Counted from the stretch's first letter, positions 17,745 to 26,862 are shown. The stretch is DNA of 64,000 bases from Pseudomonadaceae bacterium (GCA_900766265.1 CAAFUS010000006.1:124001-188000); one strand, 5' to 3'. The notes: generated by a model from the letters alone, not told the origin. Numbers and translations: made by a program.

Positions 17745-20700
17745 GTGTCCGTACTGCGCCTACCGCCCCTGCCAGCCGCCAGCGGCAAGCAACTCTGGGG
17801 CAACCTGCCGGGTGCCGCGCTAAGCCTCGCCATTGCCGAAGCCGCCAGCGCCGCCAACCGTTTCACGCTGCTGCTGACCGCTGACAGCCAGAGCGCCGAG
17901 CGCCTCGAACAAGAGCTGGGATTCTTCGCGCCGCAGCTGCCCGTGCTGCATTTTCCAGACTGGGAAACGCTGCCCTACGACCTGTTCTCGCCGCACCAGG
18001 ACATCATTTCGCAGCGCATCGCGACGCTCTACCAGCTGCCGGAACTCAGCCACGGCGTTTTGGTAGTCCCGATCACCACGGCCCTACACAGGCTTGCACC
18101 CAGGCGCTTCCTGCTCGGCTCGAGCCTGGTGCTGGACGTCGGCCAGACGCTGGACGTCGAACAGATGCGGCTGCGCCTGGAAGCAGCCGGCTACCGCTGC
18201 GTGGACACCGTCTACGAGCATGGCGAGTTCGCGGTGCGCGGCGCGCTGATCGATCTTTTCCCGATGGGGAGCGCCCTGCCCTACCGGATCGACCTGTTCG
18301 ACGACGAGATCGAAACCCTGCGCACCTTCGATCCGGAAACCCAGCGATCGATCGACAAGGTGGAATCCATCCGCCTGCTGCCGGCACGCGAGTTCCCACT
18401 CAAGAAAGAATCGGTCACCGGTTTCCGTGCGCGTTTTCGCGAACGCTTCGACGTGGATTTTCGCCGCTGCCCGATCTACCAGGACCTGTCCACCGGCATC
18501 ACGCCGGCAGGCATCGAGTATTACCTTCCCCTGTTCTTCGACGAGACGGACACCCTCTTCGACTACCTGCCCGAAGACACCCAGGTCTTTTCGCTACCCG
18601 GCATCGAGCAGGCCGCCGAACAGTTCTGGAACGACGTGCGCAATCGCTACGAGGAACGCCGGGTGGATCCGGAGCGCCCGCTGCTGCCGCCAGCCGACCT
18701 GTTCCTGCCAGTGGAAGACTGCTTCGCCCGGCTCAAGCGCTGGCCACGGATAGTCGCCAGTCGCGACGACCTGGAAACCGGCATCGGCCGCGAACGCTTC
18801 CCCGCCAGGGCGCTGCCACCGCTGGCGATAGAGGCCAAGGCCAACGAGCCGCTGGGCGCGCTGCGCCGATTCCTCGACGAGTTCCCCGGCCGAGTCCTGT
18901 TCACCGCCGAGTCGGCCGGACGTCGCGAGGTACTGCTCGAACTACTAGCCAGGCTCAAGCTGCGCCCACAGACGCTGGAAGGCTGGCCGGCGTTCGTCGA
19001 TAGTGACGAGCGCCTGGCGATCGCCATCGCCCCGCTCGACGAAGGGCTCCTGCTCGAACAGCCCGGGCTGGCGCTGATCGCCGAAAGCCCGTTGTTCGGC
19101 CAGCGTGTGATGCAACGGCGTCGACGCGAGAAAGGCCGCGACGCCGGCGAGAACGTGATCAAGAACCTCACCGAACTGCGCGAAGGCGCGCCGGTGGTGC
19201 ATATCGACCACGGGGTCGGTCGTTATCAGGGGCTGGTCACCATTGAGGTCGAAGGCCAGGCCGCAGAATTCCTCATGCTCGCCTACGCCGACGACGCCAA
19301 GCTCTACGTACCAGTCTCCAGCCTGCACCTGATCGCTCGCTACACCGGCAGTGACGATGCGCTGGCGCCCCTGCACCGGCTCGGCTCCGAGACCTGGCAG
19401 AAGGCCAAGCGCAAGGCGGCCGAGCAGGTCCGCGACGTGGCGGCCGAACTGCTCGACATCTATGCCCGACGCGCCGCGCGCGAGGGCTACGCCTTCAAGG
19501 ACCCGCAGGTCGACTACGAAACCTTCAGCGCCGGTTTCCCGTTCGAGGAGACGCCCGACCAGCAGGCCGCGATCGAAGCCGTACGCGAGGACATGCTGGC
19601 CGCCAAACCTATGGATCGCCTGGTCTGCGGCGACGTTGGCTTCGGCAAGACCGAAGTGGCTATGCGCGCCGCCTTCATCGCCGTGCACGGCGGTAAGCAG
19701 GTCGCCGTGCTGGTGCCGACCACGCTGCTCGCCCAGCAGCACTACAACAGCTTCCGCGACCGCTTCGCCGACTGGCCTGTGCGGGTCGAGGTGATGAGCC
19801 GCTTCAAGTCGGCCAAGGACGTGCAAGGCGCCATCGCGGAGCTGGCCGAAGGCAAGGTGGACATTCTTATCGGCACCCACAAGCTGCTGCAGGGAGACGT
19901 GCAGTTCAAGAACCTCGGGCTGGTCATCATCGACGAGGAACACCGTTTCGGCGTACGCCAGAAGGAGCAGCTCAAGGCGCTGCGCAGCGAAGTGGACATC
20001 CTGACCCTCACCGCGACGCCCATCCCCCGCACCCTGAACATGGCGGTTGCCGGCATGCGCGACCTGTCGATCATCGCCACCCCGCCGGCGCGCCGACTGT
20101 CGGTGCGTACCTTCGTAATGGAACAGGCCAACACCGTGATCAAGGAGGCGCTACTGCGCGAGCTGCTGCGCGGCGGCCAGGTCTATTACCTGCACAACGA
20201 GGTGAAGACCATCGAGAAATGCGCTGCGGATCTCGCGGCGCTGGTGCCCGAAGCACGCATCGCCGTCGGCCATGGCCAGATGAACGAGCGCGAGCTGGAA
20301 CAGGTGATGGGCGACTTCTACCACAAGCGCTTCAACGTGCTCGTCGCCTCGACCATCATCGAGACCGGCATCGACGTGCCCAACGCCAATACCATCATCA
20401 TCGAGCGCGCCGACAAGTTCGGCCTGGCCCAGCTTCACCAGTTGCGCGGCCGGGTCGGACGCAGCCATCACCAGGCCTACGCCTACCTGTTGACGCCGCC
20501 GCGCAAGGCCATGACGCCGGATGCGGAAAAGCGCCTGGAAGCCATCGCCAATGCCCAGGACCTGGGCGCCGGCTTCGTGCTCGCCACCCACGACCTGGAA
20601 ATCCGCGGGGCGGGCGAACTGCTCGGTGAAGGCCAGAGCGGCCAGATCCAGGCGGTTGGCTTCACTCTTTACATGGAAATGCTAGAGCGGGCCGTCAAAT

Positions 20701-21188
20701 CGATCCGCAAAGGCGAGGAGCCAAACCTCGACCAACCGCTGGGCGGCGGGCCGGAAATCAACCTCCGGCTACCGGCGCTGATCCCGGAGGACTATCTACC
20801 GGACGTCCATGCGCGGCTGATCCTCTACAAGCGCATCGCCTCGGCAGCCGATGAGGAGGGTTTGAAAGAGCTGCAGGTGGAAATGATCGACCGCTTCGGC
20901 CTTCTGCCGGAACCGACCAAGAACCTGGTGCGTCTGACCTTGCTCAAGCTGCAAGCCGAAACGCTTGGCATCACCAAGATCGACGCCGGCCCGCAAGGCG
21001 GTCGCATCGAGTTCGCCGCCGATACCCGGGTCGATCCGCTGGTGCTGATCAAGCTGATCCAGAGTCAGCCCAACCGCTACAAGTTCGAAGGCGCCACCGT
21101 GTTCAAGTTCCAGGTTCCAATGGAGCGGCCGGAGGAGCGCTTCAATACCCTCGAGGCATTGATGGAACGACTGGCGCCCACTCCATAG
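17745..21188 (+). CDS. mfd: Transcription-repair coupling factor Mfd
   Basis: ATP-dependent translocase that removes RNA polymerase stalled at DNA lesions and recruits UvrA. It has 1147 residues, the normal length, from a GTG. The order is an N-terminal UvrB-like region (about 1-340, with FPDWETLPYD), a beta-rich RNA polymerase-interaction domain around 470-540 (VHIDHGVGRYQGL), a RecG-like helicase with Walker A GDVGFGKTE near 629 and motif II DEEHRFG near 729, the motifs TLTATPIPRTLNMA and HQLRGRVGRSHHQAYAYL, and a C-terminal regulatory domain ending at 1147. It is divergent from gap. All helicase motifs are intact. Confidence 0.97.
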   Translation: MSVLRLPPLPAASGKQLWGNLPGAALSLAIAEAASAANRFTLLLTADSQSAERLEQELGFFAPQLPVLHFPDWETLPYDLFSPHQDIISQRIATLYQLPELSHGVLVVPITTALHRLAPRRFLLGSSLVLDVGQTLDVEQMRLRLEAAGYRCVDTVYEHGEFAVRGALIDLFPMGSALPYRIDLFDDEIETLRTFDPETQRSIDKVESIRLLPAREFPLKKESVTGFRARFRERFDVDFRRCPIYQDLSTGITPAGIEYYLPLFFDETDTLFDYLPEDTQVFSLPGIEQAAEQFWNDVRNRYEERRVDPERPLLPPADLFLPVEDCFARLKRWPRIVASRDDLETGIGRERFPARALPPLAIEAKANEPLGALRRFLDEFPGRVLFTAESAGRREVLLELLARLKLRPQTLEGWPAFVDSDERLAIAIAPLDEGLLLEQPGLALIAESPLFGQRVMQRRRREKGRDAGENVIKNLTELREGAPVVHIDHGVGRYQGLVTIEVEGQAAEFLMLAYADDAKLYVPVSSLHLIARYTGSDDALAPLHRLGSETWQKAKRKAAEQVRDVAAELLDIYARRAAREGYAFKDPQVDYETFSAGFPFEETPDQQAAIEAVREDMLAAKPMDRLVCGDVGFGKTEVAMRAAFIAVHGGKQVAVLVPTTLLAQQHYNSFRDRFADWPVRVEVMSRFKSAKDVQGAIAELAEGKVDILIGTHKLLQGDVQFKNLGLVIIDEEHRFGVRQKEQLKALRSEVDILTLTATPIPRTLNMAVAGMRDLSIIATPPARRLSVRTFVMEQANTVIKEALLRELLRGGQVYYLHNEVKTIEKCAADLAALVPEARIAVGHGQMNERELEQVMGDFYHKRFNVLVASTIIETGIDVPNANTIIIERADKFGLAQLHQLRGRVGRSHHQAYAYLLTPPRKAMTPDAEKRLEAIANAQDLGAGFVLATHDLEIRGAGELLGEGQSGQIQAVGFTLYMEMLERAVKSIRKGEEPNLDQPLGGGPEINLRLPALIPEDYLPDVHARLILYKRIASAADEEGLKELQVEMIDRFGLLPEPTKNLVRLTLLKLQAETLGITKIDAGPQGGRIEFAADTRVDPLVLIKLIQSQPNRYKFEGATVFKFQVPMERPEERFNTLEALMERLAPTP

Positions 21189-21299
21189 GACCTGCATGCC
21201 TCGATTGCCGATACAGCCGCCGCGCCGCTTCCCGCTTTTGCACGGCGGCGCATCTGCTTGCGACCGGAGCGATCGCCAGGTCACCGCTGGCGGCACCCC

Positions 21300-23579
21300 A
21301 TGAGCCGCCATGCGGAGCGCCAGCCAAGCAGTGACCCGGTGCCGACGCCGCGCCTGACCCTCGGCAGCTGCCTCACCACCCACTATCACGCGGGCAATGG
21401 GCGGATGGTCAGCGAGTACCAGCATCGCGCCGGCCTGAGCTTCATCTACGGCGACACCGTGGTCCACGGCCCCACGGTACGAAGCGATACGCGCCTCGAC
21501 CGCCAGCCGCAGGCCGAGCAGGCGCTGCGCCAGCAGCTACGGCAGCTCGGTTTCAGGACCGCGCTGCGCCAGAGCCTGGCCCTGCCCAAGGAATCGGCGG
21601 AAATGTTCGACCGGGCCAGCGAGGACGACTGGCTGCGCTTTGCCCTCGAGCAGCTGCCGCAGCTGCGCGCCCAGGGCTGGGACGTGGACGTGAGGCCGGG
21701 CTTTCTGTTCGACCTGACGCCCGTGGACGGCTGGTACGCCAGTGCCCGCCCGGATCCGGGCACCCTGCGCTTCGAACTCGAGGTGGGCATTTCGGTCAGA
21801 GGGCAGCGCGTCAGCCTGTTGCCCCTGCTCGCCCGCCTGGTGCGGCAGAAGTCCAGCCCGCTCGCGCCACAGCTACTCAGGCGCCGCGCCGATGATGAAT
21901 GGGTACGCCTGCAGCTCGATCGTACCAACAGAGACAACCGGCCGCTGCAGGTGGCAGTGCCGCTGGCGAGGCTCAAACCGATCCTCACCACCCTGGGCGA
22001 GCTTTATCTCTCCGAACAGCCGGTGGCCGACAGCCTGGAATTGAGCATGGCCGATGCCGCTCGCCTGATCGGGCTCGACGGAGCAGGCCTGCACTGGCAT
22101 GAGGGTACTCAGCTGCTGGCGTTCGCCCGTGCCCTGGCCGAGCGACCCAGCGCCGGCGAGCCGAACGGGCTCGGCGCCGCGCTGCGGCCCTATCAGCGCG
22201 AGGGGCTTGGCTGGCTACAGACCCTTCGCCAGTTGCAGGTTGGCGGCATCCTTGGGGACGACATGGGATTGGGCAAGACCCTGCAGAGCCTGGCGCACCT
22301 GCTCGCGGAAAAGAACGCCGGGCGCCTGGATCGACCGGCGCTGGTGGTGATGCCCACCAGCCTGATCCCCAACTGGCAGGACGAAGCCGCACGCTTCACC
22401 CCGCAACTTCGCGTGGCGGCCCTGCACGGCCCGGGGCGCCGGGCCCATTTCGCCAAGCTGGCCGACTACGACCTGCTGCTGACCACCTATGCGCTGCTGC
22501 CCCGGGACATCGAAAAGCTCAAGCCCCAGGCCTTCCACGTGCTGATTCTCGACGAGGCGCAGAACATCAAGAACCCGGCCAGCAAGGCGGCGGTCGCAGC
22601 CTGCCAGCTGGTCGCGCGGCAGCGGCTGTGCCTGACCGGCACGCCACTGGAAAACCACCTGGGAGAGCTGTGGTCGCTGTTCCAGTTCCTCATGCCCGGC
22701 TGGCTCGGCGACGTCAGCGCATTCAACCGGGACTACCGCGTTCCGATCGAGAAACATGCCGACAGCGCACGCCTCGCGCACCTCAAGGGGCGGATCAGCC
22801 CCTTCCTGCTCCGTCGCAAGAAGGAAGACGTGGCGCGCGAACTGCCAGCGAAGAACGAGATCGTCCAGTGGATCGAGCTGAACGCGGCGCAACGCGAGAT
22901 CTACGAGAGCGTGCGTCAGACGATGAACCGCAAGGTGCAGGAAGAGATCGACCGCAAGGGCCTCGCGCGTAGCCAGCTGGTCATCCTCGAGGCCCTGCTC
23001 AAGTTGCGCCAGGTGTGCTGCGATGTTCGCCTGGTGGCCGGCGATGCCAAACCGGTACGCGGGACCACCTCGGGCAAGCTGGATCGTCTGATGGAAATGC
23101 TCGAGCACCTGCTGGCGGAAAACCGGAGGGTGCTGCTGTTCTCTCAGTTCACTTCGATGCTCGCGCTGATCGAGGCCGAGCTCGAGCAGCGCCGCATCGA
23201 CTACGTGCAGATCACCGGCGCCACCAAGGACCGCCGCCGGCCCGTGGAGCGTTTCCAGGCCGGCGAGGTTCCGGTGTTTCTCATAAGCCTCAAAGCCGGC
23301 GGCACCGGCCTGAACCTGACCGCCGCCGACACCGTGATCCACTACGACCCCTGGTGGAATCCGGCCGCCGAAAACCAGGCCACAGACCGTGCGCACCGCA
23401 TCGGCCAGGGCAAGTCGGTATTCGTCTACAAGCTGATCGCCCGCGGCACCGTCGAGGAGCGCATCCTGCAGCTACAGGCGGAAAAATCCGATCTGGCCGC
23501 TGGCCTGCTCGAAGGCCGCGAGGAAGGCTGGAACCTGCAGCAGAGCGACCTCGACGCCCTGTTCGCTCCCCTGCCCTGA
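21300..23579 (+). CDS. SNF2-family DEAD/DEAH helicase, apparently lacking the usual N-terminal half
   Basis: Superfamily 2 ATPase, 759 residues from the ATG at 21300; a TTG 42 bp upstream in frame is an alternative. The first 25 residues are low-similarity linker. A region from LTLGS to about 300 resembles the middle domain of large bacterial SNF2 proteins. Then come motif I DDMGLGKT near 320, motif II DEAQNIKN near 417, LTGTPLENHLGELWSL, and the C-terminal helicase lobe with SLKAGGTGLNLTAADTVIHYDPWWNPA and ATDRAHRIGQ. Relatives in Pseudomonas are, as I recall, about 1100 residues with an N-terminal SWIM zinc finger; none is visible here, and only 111 bp separate the gene from mfd. No clear ribosome site. 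In P. aeruginosa another small gene follows mfd, so this looks like an insertion or replacement. Confidence 0.82.
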   Translation: MSRHAERQPSSDPVPTPRLTLGSCLTTHYHAGNGRMVSEYQHRAGLSFIYGDTVVHGPTVRSDTRLDRQPQAEQALRQQLRQLGFRTALRQSLALPKESAEMFDRASEDDWLRFALEQLPQLRAQGWDVDVRPGFLFDLTPVDGWYASARPDPGTLRFELEVGISVRGQRVSLLPLLARLVRQKSSPLAPQLLRRRADDEWVRLQLDRTNRDNRPLQVAVPLARLKPILTTLGELYLSEQPVADSLELSMADAARLIGLDGAGLHWHEGTQLLAFARALAERPSAGEPNGLGAALRPYQREGLGWLQTLRQLQVGGILGDDMGLGKTLQSLAHLLAEKNAGRLDRPALVVMPTSLIPNWQDEAARFTPQLRVAALHGPGRRAHFAKLADYDLLLTTYALLPRDIEKLKPQAFHVLILDEAQNIKNPASKAAVAACQLVARQRLCLTGTPLENHLGELWSLFQFLMPGWLGDVSAFNRDYRVPIEKHADSARLAHLKGRISPFLLRRKKEDVARELPAKNEIVQWIELNAAQREIYESVRQTMNRKVQEEIDRKGLARSQLVILEALLKLRQVCCDVRLVAGDAKPVRGTTSGKLDRLMEMLEHLLAENRRVLLFSQFTSMLALIEAELEQRRIDYVQITGATKDRRRPVERFQAGEVPVFLISLKAGGTGLNLTAADTVIHYDPWWNPAAENQATDRAHRIGQGKSVFVYKLIARGTVEERILQLQAEKSDLAAGLLEGREEGWNLQQSDLDALFAPLP

Positions 23580-23587
23580 GTAAGCGG

Positions 23588-24325
23588 CTAGCCGGCCAGT
23601 ACGCGGCCGAGCACGGCGCGCGCCTTGCCGATTCCCTCGGCCAAGGCGGCCTCGATCTCTTCCATGGTGATGATTCCGGTGGACTTGCCCGCAGCCGGGT
23701 TGACCACCAGCGCCAAGCACGCATAGGGCAGGTCCAGCTCCCGCGCCAGTACCGCCTCGGGCATGCCGGTCATGCCGACGATGTCACAGCCATCTCGCTC
23801 CATGCGGGCGATCTCGGCGATCGTCTCCAGGCGCGGCCCCTGGGTGCAGCCATACACGCCATGACTGCTGAAGGCATAGCCCTCGGCGGCCAGCGCGGCC
23901 ACCAGACGGCCGCGCAGCGCCTCGTCATAGGGGTAGCTGAAATCCACGTGCGTGACGTGTTCGAGCTCGCCTTCGAAGAAGGTGTGATCGCGCCCCGATG
24001 TGTAGTCGATCAGCTGATGCGGCACGCAGAAATGCCCGGCGCCCATGGCCGCATGAATCCCGCCCACGGCGTTCATCGCGAGCACCGCCCCGGCGCCCGC
24101 TTCCTTGAGCGCCCATAGGTTGGCGCGGTAGTTCACCTGGTGCGGTGGAATGCGATGCGGATGGCCATGGCGGGCCAGGAACAGGACGTCCCGCCCTGCG
24201 AACTCCCCACGCAGGATCGAGGCCGATGGGGCTCCGTAAGGCGTGTCGATGGCGATCGCATCGCGCAGGTTGAACCCGGTCAGCTGGGTCAGGCCCGTGC
24301 CGCCGATGATGGCGAGAATGGTCAT
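23588..24325 (-). CDS. mtnP: S-methyl-5'-thioinosine phosphorylase
   Basis: Nucleoside phosphorylase of the MTAP/PNP family, 245 residues. The phosphate-binding N-terminus AIIGGTGLTQL, the RHGHPHRIPPHQVNYRAN loop, the base-site segment MNAVGGIH and the ribose-site GPRLETIAEIARM and VGMTGMPEAVLARE motifs are all present. In Pseudomonas the homologue next to nagZ prefers methylthioinosine, made after adenosine deamination, over methylthioadenosine. That substrate preference is inferred from synteny. It converges with the helicase gene, with 8 bp between stops, and lies 39 bp downstream of nagZ. Confidence 0.88.
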   Translation of the reverse strand: MTILAIIGGTGLTQLTGFNLRDAIAIDTPYGAPSASILRGEFAGRDVLFLARHGHPHRIPPHQVNYRANLWALKEAGAGAVLAMNAVGGIHAAMGAGHFCVPHQLIDYTSGRDHTFFEGELEHVTHVDFSYPYDEALRGRLVAALAAEGYAFSSHGVYGCTQGPRLETIAEIARMERDGCDIVGMTGMPEAVLARELDLPYACLALVVNPAAGKSTGIITMEEIEAALAEGIGKARAVLGRVLAG

Positions 24326-24364
24326 GGCGTTATCCTTGGTCTTGCGAAGGAGAGGCGTTCGACC

Positions 24365-25363
24365 TCAATCGATCAGGCCAGCGGCTCGTAGCGCACCGAC
24401 GGCGGCGAGCCAGCGCGGGTCCTGCTTGTAGTCGAGCGAAACGCTGGCGCGACGGCGCATCCGAGCCAGGCGGGCGGACGGCTGGACCGAGCGGCGCTGC
24501 AAGGCGGCCAGTGCGAGCTCGGCGGCGGCACGGTCGTTACATACCAGCCCCATGTCACAACCGGCATCGAGCGCGGCCTCGATCCTGCTGGCGGCATCGC
24601 CTGCCACGTGGGCGCCGGCCATGGACAGGTCATCGCTGAAAATCACCCCGTCGAAGCCGAGTTCGCCGCGCAGGATGTCTCGCAGCCAGCGACGCGAAAA
24701 GCCCGCCGGCTGGTCATCGACTTGCGGATAGATCACATGGGCGGGCATCACCGCGTCCAGCTTCGAACTCAACGCCTGGAACGGCAGCATGTCATGGTTG
24801 CGGATGGTCGCCAGGTCACGCTCGTCGACCGGAATGGCCACATGCGAGTCGGCCTCGGCCCACCCGTGTCCGGGGAAATGCTTGCCCGTGCAGGCCATTC
24901 CGGCCGCATGCATGCCGTCGACGAAGGCACCGATGAGCTCGGTCGCCCGCCGGGGATCTGACTCGAACGAGCGCGCACCGATCACCGCGCTACGCTGGTG
25001 ATCGAGATCCAGCACCGGCGCGAAACTGATGTCCAGCCCGACTGCCAGCACCTCCGTAGCCATCACCCACCCACAGGCCTGGGCCAAGGCCGGCGCGACG
25101 GCACCGGCCGACAGGCCTCGCATCGCCGGCAGGCGCACGAAGCCCTGGCGCAGCCGTTGGACGCGCCCTCCTTCCTGGTCGACCGCGAGCAGCAGATCCG
25201 GGCGCACCGCGCGGATCGAGCGGCAGAGCTGCTGGACCTGCAGAGGATCTTCGATATTGCGGGCGAACAGGATCACTCCGCCGACCTGCGGCTGACGCAA
25301 CAGGTGACGGTCCTCGGCGGTCAGCCAGGTGCCGGCGATGTCCAGCATCAAAGAGCCTTGCAT
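24365..25363 (-). CDS. nagZ: Beta-N-acetylhexosaminidase NagZ
   Basis: Cytoplasmic glycoside hydrolase family 3 enzyme that removes GlcNAc from 1,6-anhydro-muropeptides in cell-wall recycling, the step that yields AmpR inducers in AmpC-bearing species. It has 332 residues from MQGSLMLDIAGTWL at 25363, preceded by AGGA. A 48-bp longer frame overlaps the neighbouring gene and is less likely. The family signature GKHFPGHGWAEADSH holds the acid/base histidine, and the nucleophile aspartate lies in VIFSDDLSMAGA. Its start is 14 bp after the L,D-transpeptidase stop, so the two cell-wall genes are probably co-transcribed. Confidence 0.95.
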   Translation of the reverse strand: MQGSLMLDIAGTWLTAEDRHLLRQPQVGGVILFARNIEDPLQVQQLCRSIRAVRPDLLLAVDQEGGRVQRLRQGFVRLPAMRGLSAGAVAPALAQACGWVMATEVLAVGLDISFAPVLDLDHQRSAVIGARSFESDPRRATELIGAFVDGMHAAGMACTGKHFPGHGWAEADSHVAIPVDERDLATIRNHDMLPFQALSSKLDAVMPAHVIYPQVDDQPAGFSRRWLRDILRGELGFDGVIFSDDLSMAGAHVAGDAASRIEAALDAGCDMGLVCNDRAAAELALAALQRRSVQPSARLARMRRRASVSLDYKQDPRWLAAVGALRAAGLID

Positions 25364-25377
25364 GTCTTGCTTAATCC

Positions 25378-25902
25378 TTAATCGAGAGGAGCCGATGCCC
25401 AGTCCGGGCAACTGTCTTCGCCGATCTGCACCGTGCAGCCGACCGGAACCTGGCTGAACAGCTCGAGCAGATCGGCGTTGCGCAATCGAACGCAGCCATG
25501 GGAAAGCGGCACGCCCATCGGCTCGCTGTCAGGCGTGCCATGCAGATAGATGTATCGACGGAAGGTGTCGACCGAGCCGAGGCGATTGAAACCTGGCTCA
25601 CAACCGCTGAGCCAGAGAATACGGCTGAGGATCCAGTCCCGCCCGGGATGCTGCTGATGCAGCGCGGGCGACCAGATTTCACCGGTCCAGCGCCGACCCC
25701 GCAGCACCGCTCCGGCCGGCAGCCCGTCGCCGATGCGGGCACGCACCACATGCCGCCCACGGGGCGTGCAACCGGAGCCGTTGCGCTCGCCCACCCCGTT
25801 CAGGGCAGTCGACACGGGCAGCCGGCAGCGCAGCCGGCCTTGGCAAAAGCCATAGAGCTGCTGATCGGCGATGGAAACGTGGAGATGATCGAGAAGTGCC
25901 AT
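25378..25902 (-). CDS. YkuD-type L,D-transpeptidase family protein
   Basis: A 174-residue protein with the YkuD catalytic motif SHGCVRLRNADLLELF in the last third, including the nucleophile cysteine, and an upstream histidine in YLHGTPDSEP. The N-terminal residues HLHVSIADQQLYGF match the beginning of the YkuD fold (VDLSxQxLxxY). No signal peptide or LysM is visible, which is unusual for an enzyme acting on peptidoglycan in the periplasm, although short signal-less relatives exist in Pseudomonas. It lies directly upstream of nagZ (14 bp), which suggests a link to muropeptide processing. The catalytic role is inferred from the motif. Confidence 0.85.
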   Translation of the reverse strand: MALLDHLHVSIADQQLYGFCQGRLRCRLPVSTALNGVGERNGSGCTPRGRHVVRARIGDGLPAGAVLRGRRWTGEIWSPALHQQHPGRDWILSRILWLSGCEPGFNRLGSVDTFRRYIYLHGTPDSEPMGVPLSHGCVRLRNADLLELFSQVPVGCTVQIGEDSCPDWASAPLD

Positions 25903-25957
25903 GGCGCAAGCTTAACAGGCGCCGAGGGCCCGGGCGAGGCACCCGCCGTGCCGGACG

Positions 25958-26665
25958 TCAGGCCTTGGCCGGCATGGCCACCGCGTTGCGACGGGCGCGC
26001 GGGTGCGCATCGGCGAGGGTGGCGTCCTGGATTCCGCTCTCGGCACGCATGCCTGCGGCCAGGAACGGCACCATCATGCGCATCACCTGCTCGATGGAAG
26101 TATCGACACCGAAATCGTTGTCGGCAATGGCGCGCAGCGCCTTGATGCCCGACATGCTGAACGCGGCGGCACCAAGCATGAAATGGACGCGCCAGAACAG
26201 CTCGATCGGCGGAATGGACGGCGCCGCCTCGTGCACCCGATGCATGTAGCGACGAAACACCTTGCCGTACATGTCTTCCAGATAACGCCGCAAGTGACCC
26301 TGGCTCTGGCTGAAGGCCAATCCCAGCAGCCGCATGAAGATCGACAAATCGTCGCCGCTGCGCGGCTTCACCGCCATGGTCTGCTCGACGAGAATTTCCA
26401 GCAGCTGCTCAAGCGTATCGGGCACGTCCGACTCGGCTTCGCGCCGGTCGAGTTCCTTTTCGAGGCTCGCACAGAAGGGCCCGAGAAAGCGCGAGAACAC
26501 CGCCTGGATGAGGGCCTTCTTGGAACCGAAGTGATAGTTGACCGCGGCGAGATTGACGCCGGCCTTGCTGGTGATCAGGCGAAGCGAGGTCTCGGCGAAG
26601 CCTTTCTCCGCAAACAGCTGTTCCGCAGCATCCAGGATGCGTTCCACCGTTTCGGACTGCGCCAT
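25958..26665 (-). CDS. psrA: TetR-family fatty-acid-responsive regulator PsrA
   Basis: Transcription regulator, 235 residues from MAQSETVERILDAAEQLFAEKGF at 26665; the frame is open upstream but passes through the operators. The TetR helix-turn-helix spans about 10-55 (TSLRLITSKAGVNLAAVNYHFGSKKAL), followed by a helical ligand-binding domain. In Pseudomonas PsrA represses fadBA5 and its own gene, releases DNA on binding long-chain fatty acyl signals, and activates rpoS. The divergent lexA, the preceding nagZ and two perfect operators (26682-26712) identify it. It probably ends as a single gene or runs into the L,D-transpeptidase and nagZ 55 bp on. Confidence 0.94.
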   Translation of the reverse strand: MAQSETVERILDAAEQLFAEKGFAETSLRLITSKAGVNLAAVNYHFGSKKALIQAVFSRFLGPFCASLEKELDRREAESDVPDTLEQLLEILVEQTMAVKPRSGDDLSIFMRLLGLAFSQSQGHLRRYLEDMYGKVFRRYMHRVHEAAPSIPPIELFWRVHFMLGAAAFSMSGIKALRAIADNDFGVDTSIEQVMRMMVPFLAAGMRAESGIQDATLADAHPRARRNAVAMPAKA

Positions 26666-26681
26666 GACCCCTCCATCCAGA

Positions 26682-26695
26682 CAAACATCTGTTTG
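26682..26695. promoter_or_regulatory. PsrA operator 1
   Basis: CAAAC-ATCT-GTTTG, an exact match to the PsrA consensus (G/C)AAAC-N2-4-GTTT(G/C), 17 bp before the psrA start. It overlaps operator 2 by 5 bp. Confidence 0.85.
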
Positions 26696-26712
26696 AAACT
26701 TACGTTTCAAAC
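26691..26712. promoter_or_regulatory. PsrA operator 2
   Basis: A 22-bp palindrome with 9-bp arms GTTTGAAAC and GTTTCAAAC around TTAC, containing the core GAAAC-TTAC-GTTTC. The shared GTTTG makes the two operators overlap, so two dimers would bind offset faces or compete. Its position upstream of psrA supports autorepression. Confidence 0.85.
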
Positions 26713-26803
26713 ACCCACAAGTCAACAGACAACCCGTCGGCCTGCGCCGGATCATATCCCAAAGCCAAACGACGCAAACCCCGCGACCAGGGACAAACAG
26801 CAA

Positions 26804-26831
26804 TTGCCAAGCGCAGAGCACTGTATATAAT
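26804..26831 (+). promoter_or_regulatory. lexA promoter
   Basis: TTGCCA (26804-26809) and consensus TATAAT (26826-26831) with 16-bp spacing. The -10 lies inside the first LexA box, so bound LexA would block RNA polymerase directly. Confidence 0.75.
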
Positions 26832-26836
26832 CCCAG
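26821..26836. promoter_or_regulatory. LexA (SOS) box 1
   Basis: CTG-TATATAATCC-CAG matches CTG-N10-CAG and shares the TATATA core of the strongest boxes. It overlaps the -10. Confidence 0.9.
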
Positions 26837-26839
26837 CTA

Positions 26840-26855
26840 CTGGATAAACGGACAG
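26840..26855. promoter_or_regulatory. LexA (SOS) box 2
   Basis: CTG-GATAAACGGA-CAG, 3 bp after box 1 and 7 bp before the lexA ATG. The two boxes are 19 bp apart start to start, about two helical turns. Confidence 0.85.
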
Positions 26856-26862
26856 AGCCGCC

